Of a stretch of 64,000 nucleotides of DNA, positions 19,578-29,543 are shown piece by piece. The position numbers were made by a program, and so were the translations under genes. The first letter of the stretch is position 1; the number at the start of each line of letters is the position of its first letter. The notes below the pieces were generated by a model. It searched no databases and was not told the DNA's origin. It was given only the letters and a program-made list of their open reading frames with translations. The stretch comes from Thermosynechococcus sp. NK55a. Its GTDB lineage: Bacteria; Cyanobacteriota; Cyanobacteriia; Thermosynechococcales; Thermosynechococcaceae. The stretch is from the NCBI RefSeq assembly GCF_000505665.1, contig NC_023033.1, positions 2,260,313 through 2,324,312 on the forward strand, given 5' to 3'.

Positions 19578-21014
19578 TCAGCGGTGGGTCACCATCTCGT
19601 GGGCACGCTTGAAGGCTTCGTCAAGTACCTCCGAGAGGGTGGGATGAGTGTGGACATTGAAGGCCAAGTGGCTCACCGTCTGGCGATCGCGAATGGCATT
19701 AGCCGCCTCTTGAATTAAATCCGAGGCATGGAGACCAAAGATATGCGCCCCCAGTAGCTCGCCAGTATCAGCGCGGAAGATCACCTTGGCTAGGCCATCG
19801 GTTTCGGTTTCCGCCAGGGCCTTGGAGTTGCCCTTGAAGTAGGTGCGTGCCACCTGCACCTCAAAGCCTTCTTTTTCCCCTAGCTCACGGGCTTGGGGTT
19901 CCGTCAAGCCGACAAAGCTCATTTCTGGGTGGGTAAAGGCCGCCGCAGGAATACTGCGATAGTCCACTTGGCGAGGCCGTCCGACAATTGTTTCAACAAC
20001 GGCAATCCCCTGTGCCGAAGCGGCGTGGGCCAGCATCATTTTCCCCGTGGCATCACCGATCGCCCACAAATGGGGGACGGGTTTCCCTTTTTTCGTTACT
20101 GCCAAATACTCATTGACGGGGATAAAGCCACGCTTATCGGTGGTCACACCCACACTCTCTAGGCCAATGTCTTGGGTAGCGGGAATGCGACCGGTGGCCA
20201 CAAGGCAGGCATCCACTTCGAGGACATCCACGACTTCTTGTGTTTTCGCATCTGCGAGTTCAATAACCACCGGGCTACCGGGGATGACACGCTTGGCTAG
20301 GGTGCCGCTGTAGGTTTCAATATCGCGCGCCGCAATCAAAATCCGCTGTGCCTGTTTGGCAATATCTGGATCAAAGGTGGGCATCAGTTGATCTAGGGCC
20401 TCAATCATTGTCACTTCGCTGCCGAGGGCCGTGTAAATATCGGCAAATTCTAGACCAATGTAGCCGCTGCCAATAATGGCCACCCACTGCGGCAACCAAT
20501 CCAGCTTAATGGCATCGTCACTGGTATAAACCGTCTTACCATCTACCTCCACACCGGGGGGCACCCAAGGCACTGATCCCGTAGCAATGATAATGTCCTT
20601 GGCGGTTACGATTTTTTCCCCTGTGGGCGTGGTGATGCTCACTTTTTGGGAACCGGCTACTTTCCCTCGGCCAATGAGCGTATCCACACCGAGACGCTTG
20701 AGACTATTGGTGAGATCACTGCGGATCTTTTGAACTAAGTTGGCGGCATGGGCAGCGACGCCGGCGCGATCCACATTTACCTGCCCCAGTTGAATCCCCA
20801 AGGCTTGCCAGTGGCTGGCTTGGCGTAGTTCCCGTACCCGTCCGGCTGCCGCCAGGAGTGCCTTTGAGGGAATGCAACCGCGATTGACGCAGGTGCCCCC
20901 CATGTCTGCTGCTTCCACTATTGCTGTTTTTAGTCCAACACTGACGGCATGGAGAGCAGCCCCATGCCCCCCGACACCAGCACCAATAATGATGAGATCG
21001 TAGTCAAAGCTCAA
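19578..21014 (-). CDS. lpdA: Dihydrolipoamide dehydrogenase (E3)
   Basis: 478 residues. FAD-binding [15 protein letters not shown], redox-active disulfide C42/C47 in [19 protein letters not shown]-binding [15 protein letters not shown] and the C-terminal His motif [16 protein letters not shown]. It reoxidises lipoamide for pyruvate dehydrogenase and the glycine-cleavage system. The start codon is TTG at 21014. It is an isolated E3 gene, with no E1 or E2 nearby, as is common in cyanobacteria. Confidence 0.95.
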   Translation of the reverse strand: MSFDYDLIIIGAGVGGHGAALHAVSVGLKTAIVEAADMGGTCVNRGCIPSKALLAAAGRVRELRQASHWQALGIQLGQVNVDRAGVAAHAANLVQKIRSDLTNSLKRLGVDTLIGRGKVAGSQKVSITTPTGEKIVTAKDIIIATGSVPWVPPGVEVDGKTVYTSDDAIKLDWLPQWVAIIGSGYIGLEFADIYTALGSEVTMIEALDQLMPTFDPDIAKQAQRILIAARDIETYSGTLAKRVIPGSPVVIELADAKTQEVVDVLEVDACLVATGRIPATQDIGLESVGVTTDKRGFIPVNEYLAVTKKGKPVPHLWAIGDATGKMMLAHAASAQGIAVVETIVGRPRQVDYRSIPAAAFTHPEMSFVGLTEPQARELGEKEGFEVQVARTYFKGNSKALAETETDGLAKVIFRADTGELLGAHIFGLHASDLIQEAANAIRDRQTVSHLAFNVHTHPTLSEVLDEAFKRAHEMVTHR

Positions 21015-21072
21015 GGACGCTTCTCCCCAACTGCATTCCCTTAGCTTATCAAAGGGCGTCCCCCCTGAGAAC

Positions 21073-22035
21073 TTAGGCCTTTTGGCTATAGGCAGTTAGG
21101 GGTTCTTTGATCCAGCGAATATAGAGATGTTTGAATGTGGATTTGAGAACGCGGGGGGCGCCAAAGTCAATGGGCATCATTTGCTGCGGCAGTTGCCAAT
21201 CGCGAATTGTTAATTCGTGGGGCTGTGCCAAGGGAAACTCAATCTCACTAAGTTCGTAGTTGTAGCCGAGGGCGGTGGCAGCGCGTTGGGTGGGAATGCG
21301 CTCAGGGTCAACATTCAGGATAGCCACAAAGGCGCGATCGAGGGCAAAAACGTCGCGACTGGCACCCAAAACATGCAGTGGTCGTGGCGTTCCACCACTG
21401 GGGCCATTGCCTTCATGGCCAATAATGCCATCCATAATTGTGAGGTCGGGGGCGATCGCCCGCGCCGTTTCCACGAGCATACGGCCAAAGCGATCGGCAT
21501 CCTTACCCGCTTCCATGTGCCACCATGCCTTCATTTTGCCCGGGACACAGCCAAAGAGATTCTTCACCCCGAGGGTGAGGGTCAGTTGCACGTGGGATTT
21601 GACCTTGGGCAGGTTAATGACGACATCGGCGGCCATCGCTTCTTTGCTTAGGCGCAGGTGAGCAAATTCGGGATTGTCGGTGGCGTAGCGATCGCCATGG
21701 AATTCAATGACGGGCAAATTTAATTCTTGAATATAGGGCAGGTAGCCATTGCTGCGGGCGACCCCCAATGCGGAGCCAAAGGCGGGTCCATCCCCTAGAA
21801 AAGGTCTGCCACCGGCGGCTTGCACCATTTTGGCGACGCAATAGACCAGTTCAGGACGGGTAACACATTCCTGCTTTGGCCGTGCCCCCGTGAGTAAGTT
21901 GGGCTTGAGGAGCACGCGATCGCCCGGTTGAACAATTGCCGCCATTCCCCCCAAGGGCGCTAGGAGTTCCTCAAGGGAGGCACTGAGATGGTCAAGGTCA
22001 TAGGAGGTTGCTCGCAGTAAGCTCACACGTGGCAT
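21073..22035 (-). CDS. DUF362 protein
   Basis: 320 residues from ATG 22035; a longer in-frame start at 22080 is less likely. DUF362 blocks: [59 protein letters not shown] and [19 protein letters not shown]362 proteins often carry or neighbour ferredoxin domains; none is present here. Function unknown, cytoplasmic. Confidence 0.85.
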   Translation of the reverse strand: MPRVSLLRATSYDLDHLSASLEELLAPLGGMAAIVQPGDRVLLKPNLLTGARPKQECVTRPELVYCVAKMVQAAGGRPFLGDGPAFGSALGVARSNGYLPYIQELNLPVIEFHGDRYATDNPEFAHLRLSKEAMAADVVINLPKVKSHVQLTLTLGVKNLFGCVPGKMKAWWHMEAGKDADRFGRMLVETARAIAPDLTIMDGIIGHEGNGPSGGTPRPLHVLGASRDVFALDRAFVAILNVDPERIPTQRAATALGYNYELSEIEFPLAQPHELTIRDWQLPQQMMPIDFGAPRVLKSTFKHLYIRWIKEPLTAYSQKA

Positions 22036-22179
22036 TAGAGGTTCCTCATGGCTTGGCAGTCTTTCCCCACAGTGTGCCACAAAGCATCATAGAGAGACAT
22101 CCTGTAGCCACCCCCCCGACCCACCTCAATCCCCAGGTGAAAATGAAAAAATAGCCAGAAAATACGATAAGGAGGATAG

Positions 22180-22584
22180 ATGCCCCCCAGGGAGCGATCG
22201 CGAATGCCCCAAGGCCTTGAATCAGAATTTCGGCAGCAGGTGGATCGCCTGCATCGCTTGACCGTTGTCATGCGCTGGAGTGTGGTGCTCTTTCTTTGGC
22301 TGACTGTCGGCACATGGAGTCTTTGGGGCTTCCGTTATGAAATGAGCCTCATGCGTGAGCATTTTACGTGGGCAGCGCTGCGCTATGGCATTCTTTTCAA
22401 TCGGCTGCCGGCGATCGGTTTGGCCCTGTGTATTGGCACGACCCTGAGCGTTCTGTACTGGCAGACCCGCAACATTTTCTGGGGCAGATCCCCGCGGTGG
22501 CAGCAACGTCTAGAAAAACAAGTCTTGCGCATTCGTCAGCAGGGGCAACGTCATCCCCTATGGCATTGGGTGTGTCGGCAGTAG
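22180..22584 (+). CDS. Two-helix membrane protein, unknown function
   Basis: 134 residues. Membrane helices at about 32-50 (VVLFLWLTVGTWSLWGF) and 75-95 (LPAIGLALCIGTTLSVLYW). The N-terminus is charged with an amphipathic helix (LESEFRQQVDRLHRLTVV). A second ATG at 22204 is possible. The 3' end overlaps the convergent M50 protease gene by 27 bp. No family recognised. Confidence 0.6.
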   Translation: MPPRERSRMPQGLESEFRQQVDRLHRLTVVMRWSVVLFLWLTVGTWSLWGFRYEMSLMREHFTWAALRYGILFNRLPAIGLALCIGTTLSVLYWQTRNIFWGRSPRWQQRLEKQVLRIRQQGQRHPLWHWVCRQ

Positions 22585-24015
22585 CAGCGCTGCAAGGGGC
22601 GCTGGCACCGGGAAAATAATGAGCAATAGCAACACCAGTGCCATCAGGCCAAGGGCATCGCGCCAGTTGTCCAATTCACTGACATCATTGAGGGCAGGTT
22701 CATCAAAAGCGGGCATAAAGAACAGGATCAGTGCCCAAACAAAGAGCCACGGTTGAATAAACGAGAGAATCAGCACCAGTAAACGGCTAACTTGGCCAAT
22801 GACTGCCCCCGTTCGATGGCCGTAGATTGCATGAACAATGTGACCTCCATCCAATTGACCCACAGGCATCAGGTTCAAAGCCGTCACTACCAAACCCAGC
22901 ACCCCCGCCACTGCCATCGGATGCAGGTGTAGCGCACTGTTACTCTTGAGGGTGGCGCCAAAAATGGCTTTAGCAATCAGGGCCAAGAGAATCGAAATAC
23001 GTGGACTCAACACTTGGGGATTGAGGGACTGCTCCGAAGCATTGGCAGGCAGTTGCACCACCTCGGACTGCTGTAACCCCCAAACTAGAATTGGTAGCGT
23101 CACGATCAACCCAGCAATAGGACCCGCAATACTAATGTCGAAGAGGGCACGGCGATGGGGAACAGGCGATCTCATCTGGATAAAGGCCCCCAGTGTGCCC
23201 ATGGCAAAGGGCAGAGGAATAAAGTAGGGCAGCGTTGCCTTCACGCCGTAATACCATGCAGTGGCAAAGTGTCCCAGTTCATGGATGCCCAAAATCAACA
23301 GCAGACTCACGCTGTAGGGCAACCCCTGCCAGAGCAAACTGGGATTGAGCCGCAGTTCCGCCGCTGTCAGATCAGGCGCCACAAGTGCCAAGCCAGCAAC
23401 GGTGGTGGTGAGAAAGGTTAAGGCCAGAAGGCCAAGGCTGAGACCAGGACGAAAAAGCTGTTGGGGCTGGGGCAGGCGATCGCGGGGAATCAGGGCAAAA
23501 AAAGGCTTATTACTCAAACCCATTTGAAACATGACCAGAAAGCGATCGCCAAAGCGTTGGGCAATATTGCGCTCCACTGTTTCATAGACTTGGTTGGCAT
23601 CACCGCGCATTTGCCCACGGCAGATCACCGCCTGTGGACGATACTCAATTTGCTGCAGATAGTACATTCCCCAAGGGAAACAGCTCTGCAATTGCGTTTC
23701 TTCCTCCTGATTGAGGAGCTTGCCATTGTCCGTCAGTGGTGGTGGCGGGGGTGTGGGTGGCGCAGCCGGTAAGAAGGACTGGCCTCGGCGCAAGAGCACA
23801 AGGTAGAGCACCGAACTGGTGACAAAGATCAGGATCAGCCATCCCGAAGGTACAGGTGTATTCCCCAACAGCAGCAGCCAACCTGCAATAAAAAAGGCCG
23901 GCAACATCAGCACTAGCCACAGGAGCCACCAAGGGGTTTGACTGACACGGGCAGCACTCTGGCGGACAATAAAGACCAAGATTAAACCCAATACAATAAG
24001 GGAAATCCATGTCAT
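22558..24015 (-). CDS. Site-2 protease family intramembrane metalloprotease (M50)
   Basis: 485 residues, polytopic. Zinc motif HELGH at 245-249 in a membrane helix, and the third ligand region LMPVGQLDGGHIVHAIYG near 385-402. A cytosolic Pro-rich insert (PPTPPPPPL, about 87-94) and a soluble domain (100-185) precede the catalytic core, as in the EGY/slr0643-like cyanobacterial and plastid group. These proteases cut within membranes to release regulators or process thylakoid proteins. Its ATG overlaps that of the divergent gene at 24014. Confidence 0.88.
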   Translation of the reverse strand: MTWISLIVLGLILVFIVRQSAARVSQTPWWLLWLVLMLPAFFIAGWLLLLGNTPVPSGWLILIFVTSSVLYLVLLRRGQSFLPAAPPTPPPPPLTDNGKLLNQEEETQLQSCFPWGMYYLQQIEYRPQAVICRGQMRGDANQVYETVERNIAQRFGDRFLVMFQMGLSNKPFFALIPRDRLPQPQQLFRPGLSLGLLALTFLTTTVAGLALVAPDLTAAELRLNPSLLWQGLPYSVSLLLILGIHELGHFATAWYYGVKATLPYFIPLPFAMGTLGAFIQMRSPVPHRRALFDISIAGPIAGLIVTLPILVWGLQQSEVVQLPANASEQSLNPQVLSPRISILLALIAKAIFGATLKSNSALHLHPMAVAGVLGLVVTALNLMPVGQLDGGHIVHAIYGHRTGAVIGQVSRLLVLILSFIQPWLFVWALILFFMPAFDEPALNDVSELDNWRDALGLMALVLLLLIIFPVPAPLAALLLPTHPMP

Positions 24016-24688
24016 GATTTGGATACCTGTGGCTCAACAACAGAAACTGCCCCGCCTTGTATTACCGAGGGTCTATGGGTTTCCACCCAACCGCGAGACA
24101 CTGGGAGGTACTGCTTATCTCATTGTAGAAAATGATGGCAATACCCTTATTGATGCGCCCTTTTGGACAGACACAACTCAGGATTGGCTCAGGGCCCAGG
24201 GGGGCGTTCAGCGCCTTATCCTTACCCATCGCGGGGCGATCGCCCGCGTCAGGGAAATTCAGCACACCTTCAACTGCGAAGTGATCATCCATGAGCAGGA
24301 GGCGTATCTGCTGCCCCAAGTGACGGTAACCCCGTTTAACCACCATCTAGCTATCGGTGAAACCCTCGAAATTCTCTGGACACCTGGTCACTCCCCCGGC
24401 AGTGCCTGTGTCTATTGGTCTTGCCAAGGGGGCGTTCTCTTTACAGGTCGTCACCTACTCCCTACCCCTACGGGAGAACTCGCACCGATTAAAACGGCTA
24501 CCACCTTCCACTGGCCCCGTCAACTGCGCAGCGTTGAAGCATTAAAAGCCTTCTGTCGGCAGAAGTGCTTAAGTTATCTGTGTCCGGGGGCAAATATAGG
24601 TTTTCTGCGGGGGACGCTGGCGATCGCCAACGCCCAAGCCGTCCTGCAAGGACTCTCAGTTGATAACCTTCTTTCTAACAAATTTTAA
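24014..24688 (+). CDS. Metallo-beta-lactamase-fold protein lacking key metal ligands
   Basis: 224 residues with the MBL order of strands (TAYLIVENDGNTLIDAPFW, RLILTHRG, TPGHSPGSACVYW, GVLFTGRHLLP). The HxHxDH zinc motif should start at H72 but reads H-R-G-A-I-A, so only the first His is left. H126 in TPGHSPGS is kept. The bridging Asp after FTG is replaced by Arg146. It is therefore probably not a hydrolase and may serve as a binding protein. Start ATG 24014 overlaps the M50 start on the other strand. Confidence 0.75.
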   Translation: MIWIPVAQQQKLPRLVLPRVYGFPPNRETLGGTAYLIVENDGNTLIDAPFWTDTTQDWLRAQGGVQRLILTHRGAIARVREIQHTFNCEVIIHEQEAYLLPQVTVTPFNHHLAIGETLEILWTPGHSPGSACVYWSCQGGVLFTGRHLLPTPTGELAPIKTATTFHWPRQLRSVEALKAFCRQKCLSYLCPGANIGFLRGTLAIANAQAVLQGLSVDNLLSNKF

Positions 24689-24770
24689 TGTTTTCTTAAT
24701 TTCCTCTCCAGAGTAATTTTCAGCACCCCGGGTTCGGAAATAGGAACTGGGAGAGATCGTTAAACCCCAC

Positions 24771-24798
24771 TTGTATCAAGACTTCCATGCTCTATAGT
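24771..24798 (+). promoter_or_regulatory. Candidate sigma-70 promoter of hspA
   Basis: TTGTAT (24771-24776) and TATAGT (24793-24798) are separated by 16 bp. Transcription would begin near 24805, giving a leader of about 127 nt. No CIRCE inverted repeat (TTAGCACTC-N9-GAGTGCTAA) is visible. Confidence 0.5.
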
Positions 24799-24804
24799 GA
24801 AGGT

Positions 24805-24931
24805 AGCCAGAGGGAATCAGCCCAAGTCACCAGCAAAAGCAGTACAAGCAAATTTGGTTGTTGGTGCTGTTCTCTCTGTCAACCATCCCGTGGGCAATCT
24901 AAAACCTTAAGGAGTACAGGAGGATAAGCGT
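24805..24931 (+). promoter_or_regulatory. Long hspA 5' leader, candidate RNA thermometer
   Basis: The predicted leader ends with two purine-rich ribosome-binding candidates, AAGGAG (24909-24914) and AGGAGG (24919-24924), the latter 7 nt from ATG. CCTTAAGG (24905-24912) is self-complementary and pyrimidine-rich stretches upstream could mask AGGAGG. RNA thermometers controlling small heat-shock genes are published for cyanobacteria, including thermophilic ones; the structure was not folded here. Confidence 0.4.
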
Positions 24932-25369
24932 ATGGCACTCGTTCGTTGGGAACCGTTCCGCGAAATTGATGCAATTCAACGCCAAATGAACCGTCTATTC
25001 GATGAATTGATTCCCTTGACGGAGCGGCGCAGTGATCTTAGTTTTCTGCCCGCCGCAGAACTGGAAGAAACCCCTGAAGCCCTTTTCTTGAAAGTAGAGC
25101 TTCCGGGGATGGATCCCAAAGACATTGACGTTCAAGTTACAGCTGAAGCGGTTTCCATTAGTGGCGAACGCAAATCTGAAACCAAAACTGAAACAGAGGG
25201 CATGAAACGTACAGAATTCCGCTATGGCAAATTCCAACGGGTCATTCCTCTGCCAGTTCGGATTCAAAACACCGATGTCAAAGCCGAATACAAAGATGGT
25301 ATCCTGCGCCTGACCCTGCCGAAAGCGGAAGAAGAGAAAAACCGCGTCGTCAAAGTGAGCCTTGCCTAA
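24932..25369 (+). CDS. hspA: Small heat-shock protein HspA (Hsp20)
   Basis: 145 residues. N-terminal arm MALVRWEPFREIDAIQRQMN, alpha-crystallin domain about 40-135 (ELEETPEALFLKVELPGMDP, VSISGERKSETK, EYKDGILRLTLPKA) and a short C-terminal extension NRVVKVSLA. HspA is an ATP-independent holdase protecting soluble proteins, phycobilisomes and membranes under heat. It has its own promoter, long leader and terminator, so it is monocistronic. Confidence 0.96.
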   Translation: MALVRWEPFREIDAIQRQMNRLFDELIPLTERRSDLSFLPAAELEETPEALFLKVELPGMDPKDIDVQVTAEAVSISGERKSETKTETEGMKRTEFRYGKFQRVIPLPVRIQNTDVKAEYKDGILRLTLPKAEEEKNRVVKVSLA

Positions 25370-25418
25370 TCCGCCCCTTTGAGGCCGAACAGTCAAGGTT
25401 GTTGAACAAATGATGACG

Positions 25419-25444
25419 ATCCCCCAGCAATGGGGGATTTTTTT
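25419..25444 (+). terminator. Intrinsic terminator of hspA
   Basis: ATCCCCCA and TGGGGGAT form a perfect stem with a 4-nt loop, followed by a run of seven T. It lies 50 bp after the hspA stop and is the clearest rho-independent terminator in the window. Confidence 0.9.
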
Positions 25445-25469
25445 GAGCGTCAGTGAATGGCAGAAAAAA

Positions 25470-25793
25470 TTATGAAGCTAAAGCCACCTCAACCAGTTGT
25501 TGCAATTCACCACTTTGGTATAGCTCAATGAGAATATCGGAGCCACCAATAAACTCGCCGTTGATAAACACTTGGGGAATCGTTGGCCAGTTGGAATACT
25601 CCTTAATCCCTTGACGAATCTCAAAATCCTCAAGGACATCCACTGTTTCATAGGGGACGCCGAGGGCATTCAAAATTTGCACCGCATTGTTAGAAAAACC
25701 GCATTGGGGCATCAGCTTGCTCCCCTTCATGAAAACAATGATCTTGTTGCTCTTGACAAGGTTATCAATTTTGGCATGGAGTTCGGGTGTCAT
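25470..25793 (-). CDS. grxD: Monothiol glutaredoxin (CGFS type, Grx4/GrxD)
   Basis: 107 residues. The single-Cys active site CGFS is at 31-34 ([14 protein letters not shown]), and the glutathione-binding [16 protein letters not shown] follows. CGFS glutaredoxins bind a 2Fe-2S cluster with glutathione and pass it on, often with a BolA partner. A bolA gene is directly upstream on the same strand (25842-26093), 48 bp away. In cyanobacteria this protein is also known as Grx3. Confidence 0.95.
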   Translation of the reverse strand: MTPELHAKIDNLVKSNKIIVFMKGSKLMPQCGFSNNAVQILNALGVPYETVDVLEDFEIRQGIKEYSNWPTIPQVFINGEFIGGSDILIELYQSGELQQLVEVALAS

Positions 25794-25841
25794 CGTTCGC
25801 TTTCCCTCTTAAGTTGACAAGTTACAAAATTGCATTCTAAA

Positions 25842-26093
25842 TCACTGACGTTGTGCCCATTGTTGGGGAGTATAGGTCTTCAGGGCAAGGGCGTGGAGTT
25901 CATTGCTGGCCATGAGATCCTTGAGGCTGCTATAGACCAATTGGTGCTGCTGCACCAGTCCCTTGCCCTCAAAGGCGGCGGAGACCACTACCGCTTCGTA
26001 ATGATCGCCACCCCCCGTCAAATCCTGTACTTGAACAAAGGCATCGGGCAAGCTGGATTGAATTAAGGTGGTCAGTTGTTCAGGAGTAACCAT
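25842..26093 (-). CDS. BolA family protein
   Basis: 83 residues with the BolA fold. Conserved [11 protein letters not shown] (H31), the [14 protein letters not shown] block and the C-terminal HALALKT His are present. BolA proteins form 2Fe-2S-bridged heterodimers with CGFS glutaredoxins and act in iron sensing or cluster transfer. Adjacent to grxD, which supports that pairing. ATG start. Confidence 0.93.
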   Translation of the reverse strand: MVTPEQLTTLIQSSLPDAFVQVQDLTGGGDHYEAVVVSAAFEGKGLVQQHQLVYSSLKDLMASNELHALALKTYTPQQWAQRQ

Positions 26094-26162
26094 AGATCAT
26101 TATTTATTTTTGCTGGAGGCGACAACCCTCTGAGTCTATCTTTTTTAGTGTATCGCTAGATG

Positions 26163-29100
26163 TTAAGTTGTTGGGGTCTGAAGGGGCTGACACTGGCGAA
26201 GGGCACGCACCAATTCCTCAAGGTGAATAGGCTTGCTCACATAATCGTCCATGCCTGCATCGAGACAAAGCTGGCGATCGCTCTCCATGGCATTGGCGGT
26301 CATGGCAATAATTCGCGGACGGGGTTTCTTGAGCCCTTGAAACAGTTGAGTCACTTCTCGGGTAGCCGTAATGCCATCCATCTCCGGCATTTGCATATCC
26401 ATCAAGATTACATCGTAGGGCTGCCGCTGCACCGCATCCAGGACCTCCAAGCCGTTGGCCGCAATATCACCGCGATAGCCCAACTTTTCCAAAATCCGCA
26501 ACGCCACCATCTGGTTGACCTTGTTATCTTCAGCCACCAGAATGCGCAGGGGCGGTAATTCGGTTTTTAGCTGTTCAAAGGATGGCGCTGTGGCTGGTTT
26601 GGAGGATACGGCTTTCTGCTTTTCGCAAAATAAATTATTCAGGGCATTGTACAGTGTCGATTGTTTCACGGGCTTGCTGATCAGGCTAGAGAATAGGGTC
26701 TTCTCTGACTCCGTGAGGGTATTTCCCAAGGAAGTGAGAAGGATCAGGGGCAATTGACCGTAGGCTGTGCGAATTTGGCGAGCGAGGGCAAGCCCATCCA
26801 TCTCAGGCATCTGTAGGTCTAGAATAGCTACATCCGGTACCCCTTGTTGTTGGAGAAGCGTAAGGGCACTGGCCCCACTATCGGCCACCAGGGGGTGCAT
26901 GTTCCATTTTTTGGTTTGTAGCGCTAGAATTTGGCGATTGGTCGCATTATCGTCGACAATAAGAACGCGGCGGTTTGCAAGGTGGCAAGTGTCATTAACT
27001 GCCTCTGGTGCCGACTTCGGATTGAGCAAAAACCGCACCGTAAAGTAAAAAACTGATCCGCTCTCGGGTATTGGAATTGACTCATAGGCCGCCGGGGGTG
27101 TTCCGCCTACGGTGAGGGGTTCTCCCGCCTTTTTGCTTTCTACCCAAATTTGCCCCCCCATCCGCTCCACAAGGCGTTGGCAGATGACTAAACCTAGTCC
27201 AGTGCCGCCATACTGACGAGTGGTGGAGGCATCCACTTGGCTAAAGGGCTTGAAAAGGCGATTCATGCCGGCTGGAGAAATACCGATCCCTGTATCCTGA
27301 ATGGCAAATAAGTAGGAGTAATATGAGGGCATAAATTCATACTGACTCATCGGTGTTGGCATTGCCTTCACGTAGAGTGTGACATTGCCTTTTTGGGTAA
27401 ACTTGATGGCATTGCCGATGAGATTGACAAGTACCTGTCGCAGCCGTCCCATATCGCCAATGACAGTGCAGGGCACCCCTGCATCAATGTCGGCAGCAAG
27501 TTCCACCTCACGTTCGGCGGCACGACTTGCCAATAGATCGAGGACTTCTTCAACGCAAGTGCACAGATTAAAGGGATAGCTCTCCAGCTCCAACTTACCC
27601 GACTCAATTTTCGAGAAATCGAGAATATCGTTGATTACCGCCAGCAGAGCATCCCCACTGAGGCGAATGGTATTGACAAACTCCTGTTGTTGGGGATTGA
27701 GGGGGGTGTCGAGCAGCAGTCCGGTCAGACCAATGATGGCGTTCATGGGGGTGCGAATTTCATGGCTCATGGTGGCCAAAAACTCGCTCTTGGCACGGCT
27801 GGCTTCCTCGGCAGCTTGGCGCGCTGTTTCTAGGAGCTTTTGCTGCTCCATCATTTGGGAGATATCTTCCCAGGTACCGACAAAACTATCTGTGGCGCTG
27901 CTTTGCTGGAGGGGAATGATGCGGGCGTTAATCCAGTGACTGCTGCTATCGTGATGGACAATTCGAAATTTCTCATGGAAAGGTACTCTTTGCTGCTGGC
28001 ATGTTGCCCAGGCTTTCAAGACGCGATCGCGATCCTCAGGATGGAGACGTTCTATCCACCGCTGTTGAGCTTCCTCTAGGCTGTGAACCTGCAACAGTTG
28101 CAGTAGCCTCTGGTTAAGAAACGTGGGTTGTCCTTGGGCATCCAGGGTAAAAATCCCCACAGGTGCCATTTCACTGACACTGCGAAAGCGGGCGTTACTG
28201 GTTTCCAGTAGCTTCTGTAAGCTCCGTTTGCGTTGGCGATCGCGGGCTATGAGTAGGACAGCTACGGCGGCCAAGAGACAGAGTGCAGTAAAGGAGAGCA
28301 AGAAGTCGCGATTTAAGCGCTCCAGGTATAACTCTATGGAGCTGTTGGGTACGAATCCAATCAACCACCAACGAATGTTACTTTGGAGGCGAGATGAATG
28401 CGCTGCGCTCTCAGCAGAGACAGAGTCCTCCTTCAACGGAGAAAAACTTTGATAGACAAATAAGCCATCGGCGCTAAACAGGCTGCCCCTCGACTGATGT
28501 TGCATTTGCTGCCACAGAAGGGGGTACTGCTGGCGGACAGTGAACTGCCGTCGCTCAGGAAAATGAAATCCCCACTGCTCGCGAATATCTTCCCCAAGAA
28601 GCCAATAGCCCTGATTGTTTGCGAGCAGGCACAACCCTCCTTGGGTGTTACATATCCCAAGCAGCGCCTCGAAAAGATGGTTGACTTGGTAACGGAGAAG
28701 GAGCACTCCCTTGCGTGTGGACTGGTGGTACAGAGGTACCCCCACATACACCACCGGCAACGGAAAACGCAGGCTTTCGGTCTCTATAATGTCCACAGGG
28801 GAGACAAACACTTGATCAGGAGCTAATTCCCGAAGGAGAGGCCAGTAGGGGGGAGTGGCTTGCAGCGGAGAGCGGGGGGTAATCTGGGGCATTGCCCTCC
28901 ACTGAAAACGGATTCTGCCCCTGCTATCCAGCACATAAAGGAGATCGTAATACTTCTTAAAGTGATGCCACTGCTCCACTGTGTCCTGTGCTTCTTGATC
29001 TATGTCCTCCCTCTGTTCCCTAGCGGTGCTATCAACTAACTCGTGCCAGAGATGAAGGCTGGCCAACACCTTGAGATCATTTACAGTATCGCCGAAGGTA

Positions 29101-29267
29101 TTCGCCAGCATCAAGTTAATATTCTCTAGTTTACTTTCTTGTTCTACTCGAAGCTCCTTGAGAAGCGCCTGCCGTTCGCTAAAGTAAAGTGGTGTCAAAA
29201 GAGCAGCTATTGCTGCGGTTGTCGGCAAAAGAAGCTGAAGGAGGGAGAGCAAAGGAAAGCGAAACAT
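26163..29267 (-). CDS. Hybrid sensor histidine kinase with two receiver domains
   Basis: 1034 residues from ATG 29267 (a GTG 12 bp upstream is the alternative). Membrane helix near 8-30, a large extracytoplasmic sensor (about 30-320, Cache-like), second helix about 322-342, PAS (about 360-465), HisKA with H502 in [14 protein letters not shown], HATPase, and two receivers: [13 protein letters not shown] with [10 protein letters not shown], and [13 protein letters not shown] with [10 protein letters not shown]. Both receivers keep the acidic pair and phospho-Asp. No Hpt domain or output regulator is nearby. Signal unknown. Confidence 0.92.
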   Translation of the reverse strand: MFRFPLLSLLQLLLPTTAAIAALLTPLYFSERQALLKELRVEQESKLENINLMLANTFGDTVNDLKVLASLHLWHELVDSTAREQREDIDQEAQDTVEQWHHFKKYYDLLYVLDSRGRIRFQWRAMPQITPRSPLQATPPYWPLLRELAPDQVFVSPVDIIETESLRFPLPVVYVGVPLYHQSTRKGVLLLRYQVNHLFEALLGICNTQGGLCLLANNQGYWLLGEDIREQWGFHFPERRQFTVRQQYPLLWQQMQHQSRGSLFSADGLFVYQSFSPLKEDSVSAESAAHSSRLQSNIRWWLIGFVPNSSIELYLERLNRDFLLSFTALCLLAAVAVLLIARDRQRKRSLQKLLETSNARFRSVSEMAPVGIFTLDAQGQPTFLNQRLLQLLQVHSLEEAQQRWIERLHPEDRDRVLKAWATCQQQRVPFHEKFRIVHHDSSSHWINARIIPLQQSSATDSFVGTWEDISQMMEQQKLLETARQAAEEASRAKSEFLATMSHEIRTPMNAIIGLTGLLLDTPLNPQQQEFVNTIRLSGDALLAVINDILDFSKIESGKLELESYPFNLCTCVEEVLDLLASRAAEREVELAADIDAGVPCTVIGDMGRLRQVLVNLIGNAIKFTQKGNVTLYVKAMPTPMSQYEFMPSYYSYLFAIQDTGIGISPAGMNRLFKPFSQVDASTTRQYGGTGLGLVICQRLVERMGGQIWVESKKAGEPLTVGGTPPAAYESIPIPESGSVFYFTVRFLLNPKSAPEAVNDTCHLANRRVLIVDDNATNRQILALQTKKWNMHPLVADSGASALTLLQQQGVPDVAILDLQMPEMDGLALARQIRTAYGQLPLILLTSLGNTLTESEKTLFSSLISKPVKQSTLYNALNNLFCEKQKAVSSKPATAPSFEQLKTELPPLRILVAEDNKVNQMVALRILEKLGYRGDIAANGLEVLDAVQRQPYDVILMDMQMPEMDGITATREVTQLFQGLKKPRPRIIAMTANAMESDRQLCLDAGMDDYVSKPIHLEELVRALRQCQPLQTPTT

Positions 29268-29388
29268 GAAGATTCTCACCCGCGGTGACGATTCTTTGAA
29301 GAGGAAACTGCCGATGCAACACTTATCAAAACAATTATCAAATAGTGTATCGTGGGGAATGAAGTGATGGTTGAGTTCCGATCGAGCG

Positions 29389-29502
29389 ATGATTGAACCT
29401 TTACTATGTGGGATTGTTTTAGGGCTGATTCCAGTGACGTTGGCAGGGCTATTCTTTGCTGCCTACCAACAATACAAGCGGGGCAGCCAGCTTGAACTCT
29501 AG
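29389..29502 (+). CDS. petG: Cytochrome b6f complex subunit PetG
   Basis: 37 residues from ATG 29389 to TAG 29502. The sequence begins [20 protein letters not shown] and ends [14 protein letters not shown], which closely follows PetG of other cyanobacteria and plastids. It is a single membrane helix at the periphery of the thylakoid cytochrome b6f complex and is needed for its stability. It lies 41 bp upstream of der on the same strand. No strong Shine-Dalgarno is visible. Confidence 0.95.
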   Translation: MIEPLLCGIVLGLIPVTLAGLFFAAYQQYKRGSQLEL

Positions 29503-29543
29503 GGCATTGCCCAAAACACGATTTGCGAAGACCACTCCTGACT

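Noticed and set aside
26515-28826. Several open frames antisense to the hybrid histidine kinase
   Set aside because: They follow codon bias of the kinase on the other strand and match no protein family.
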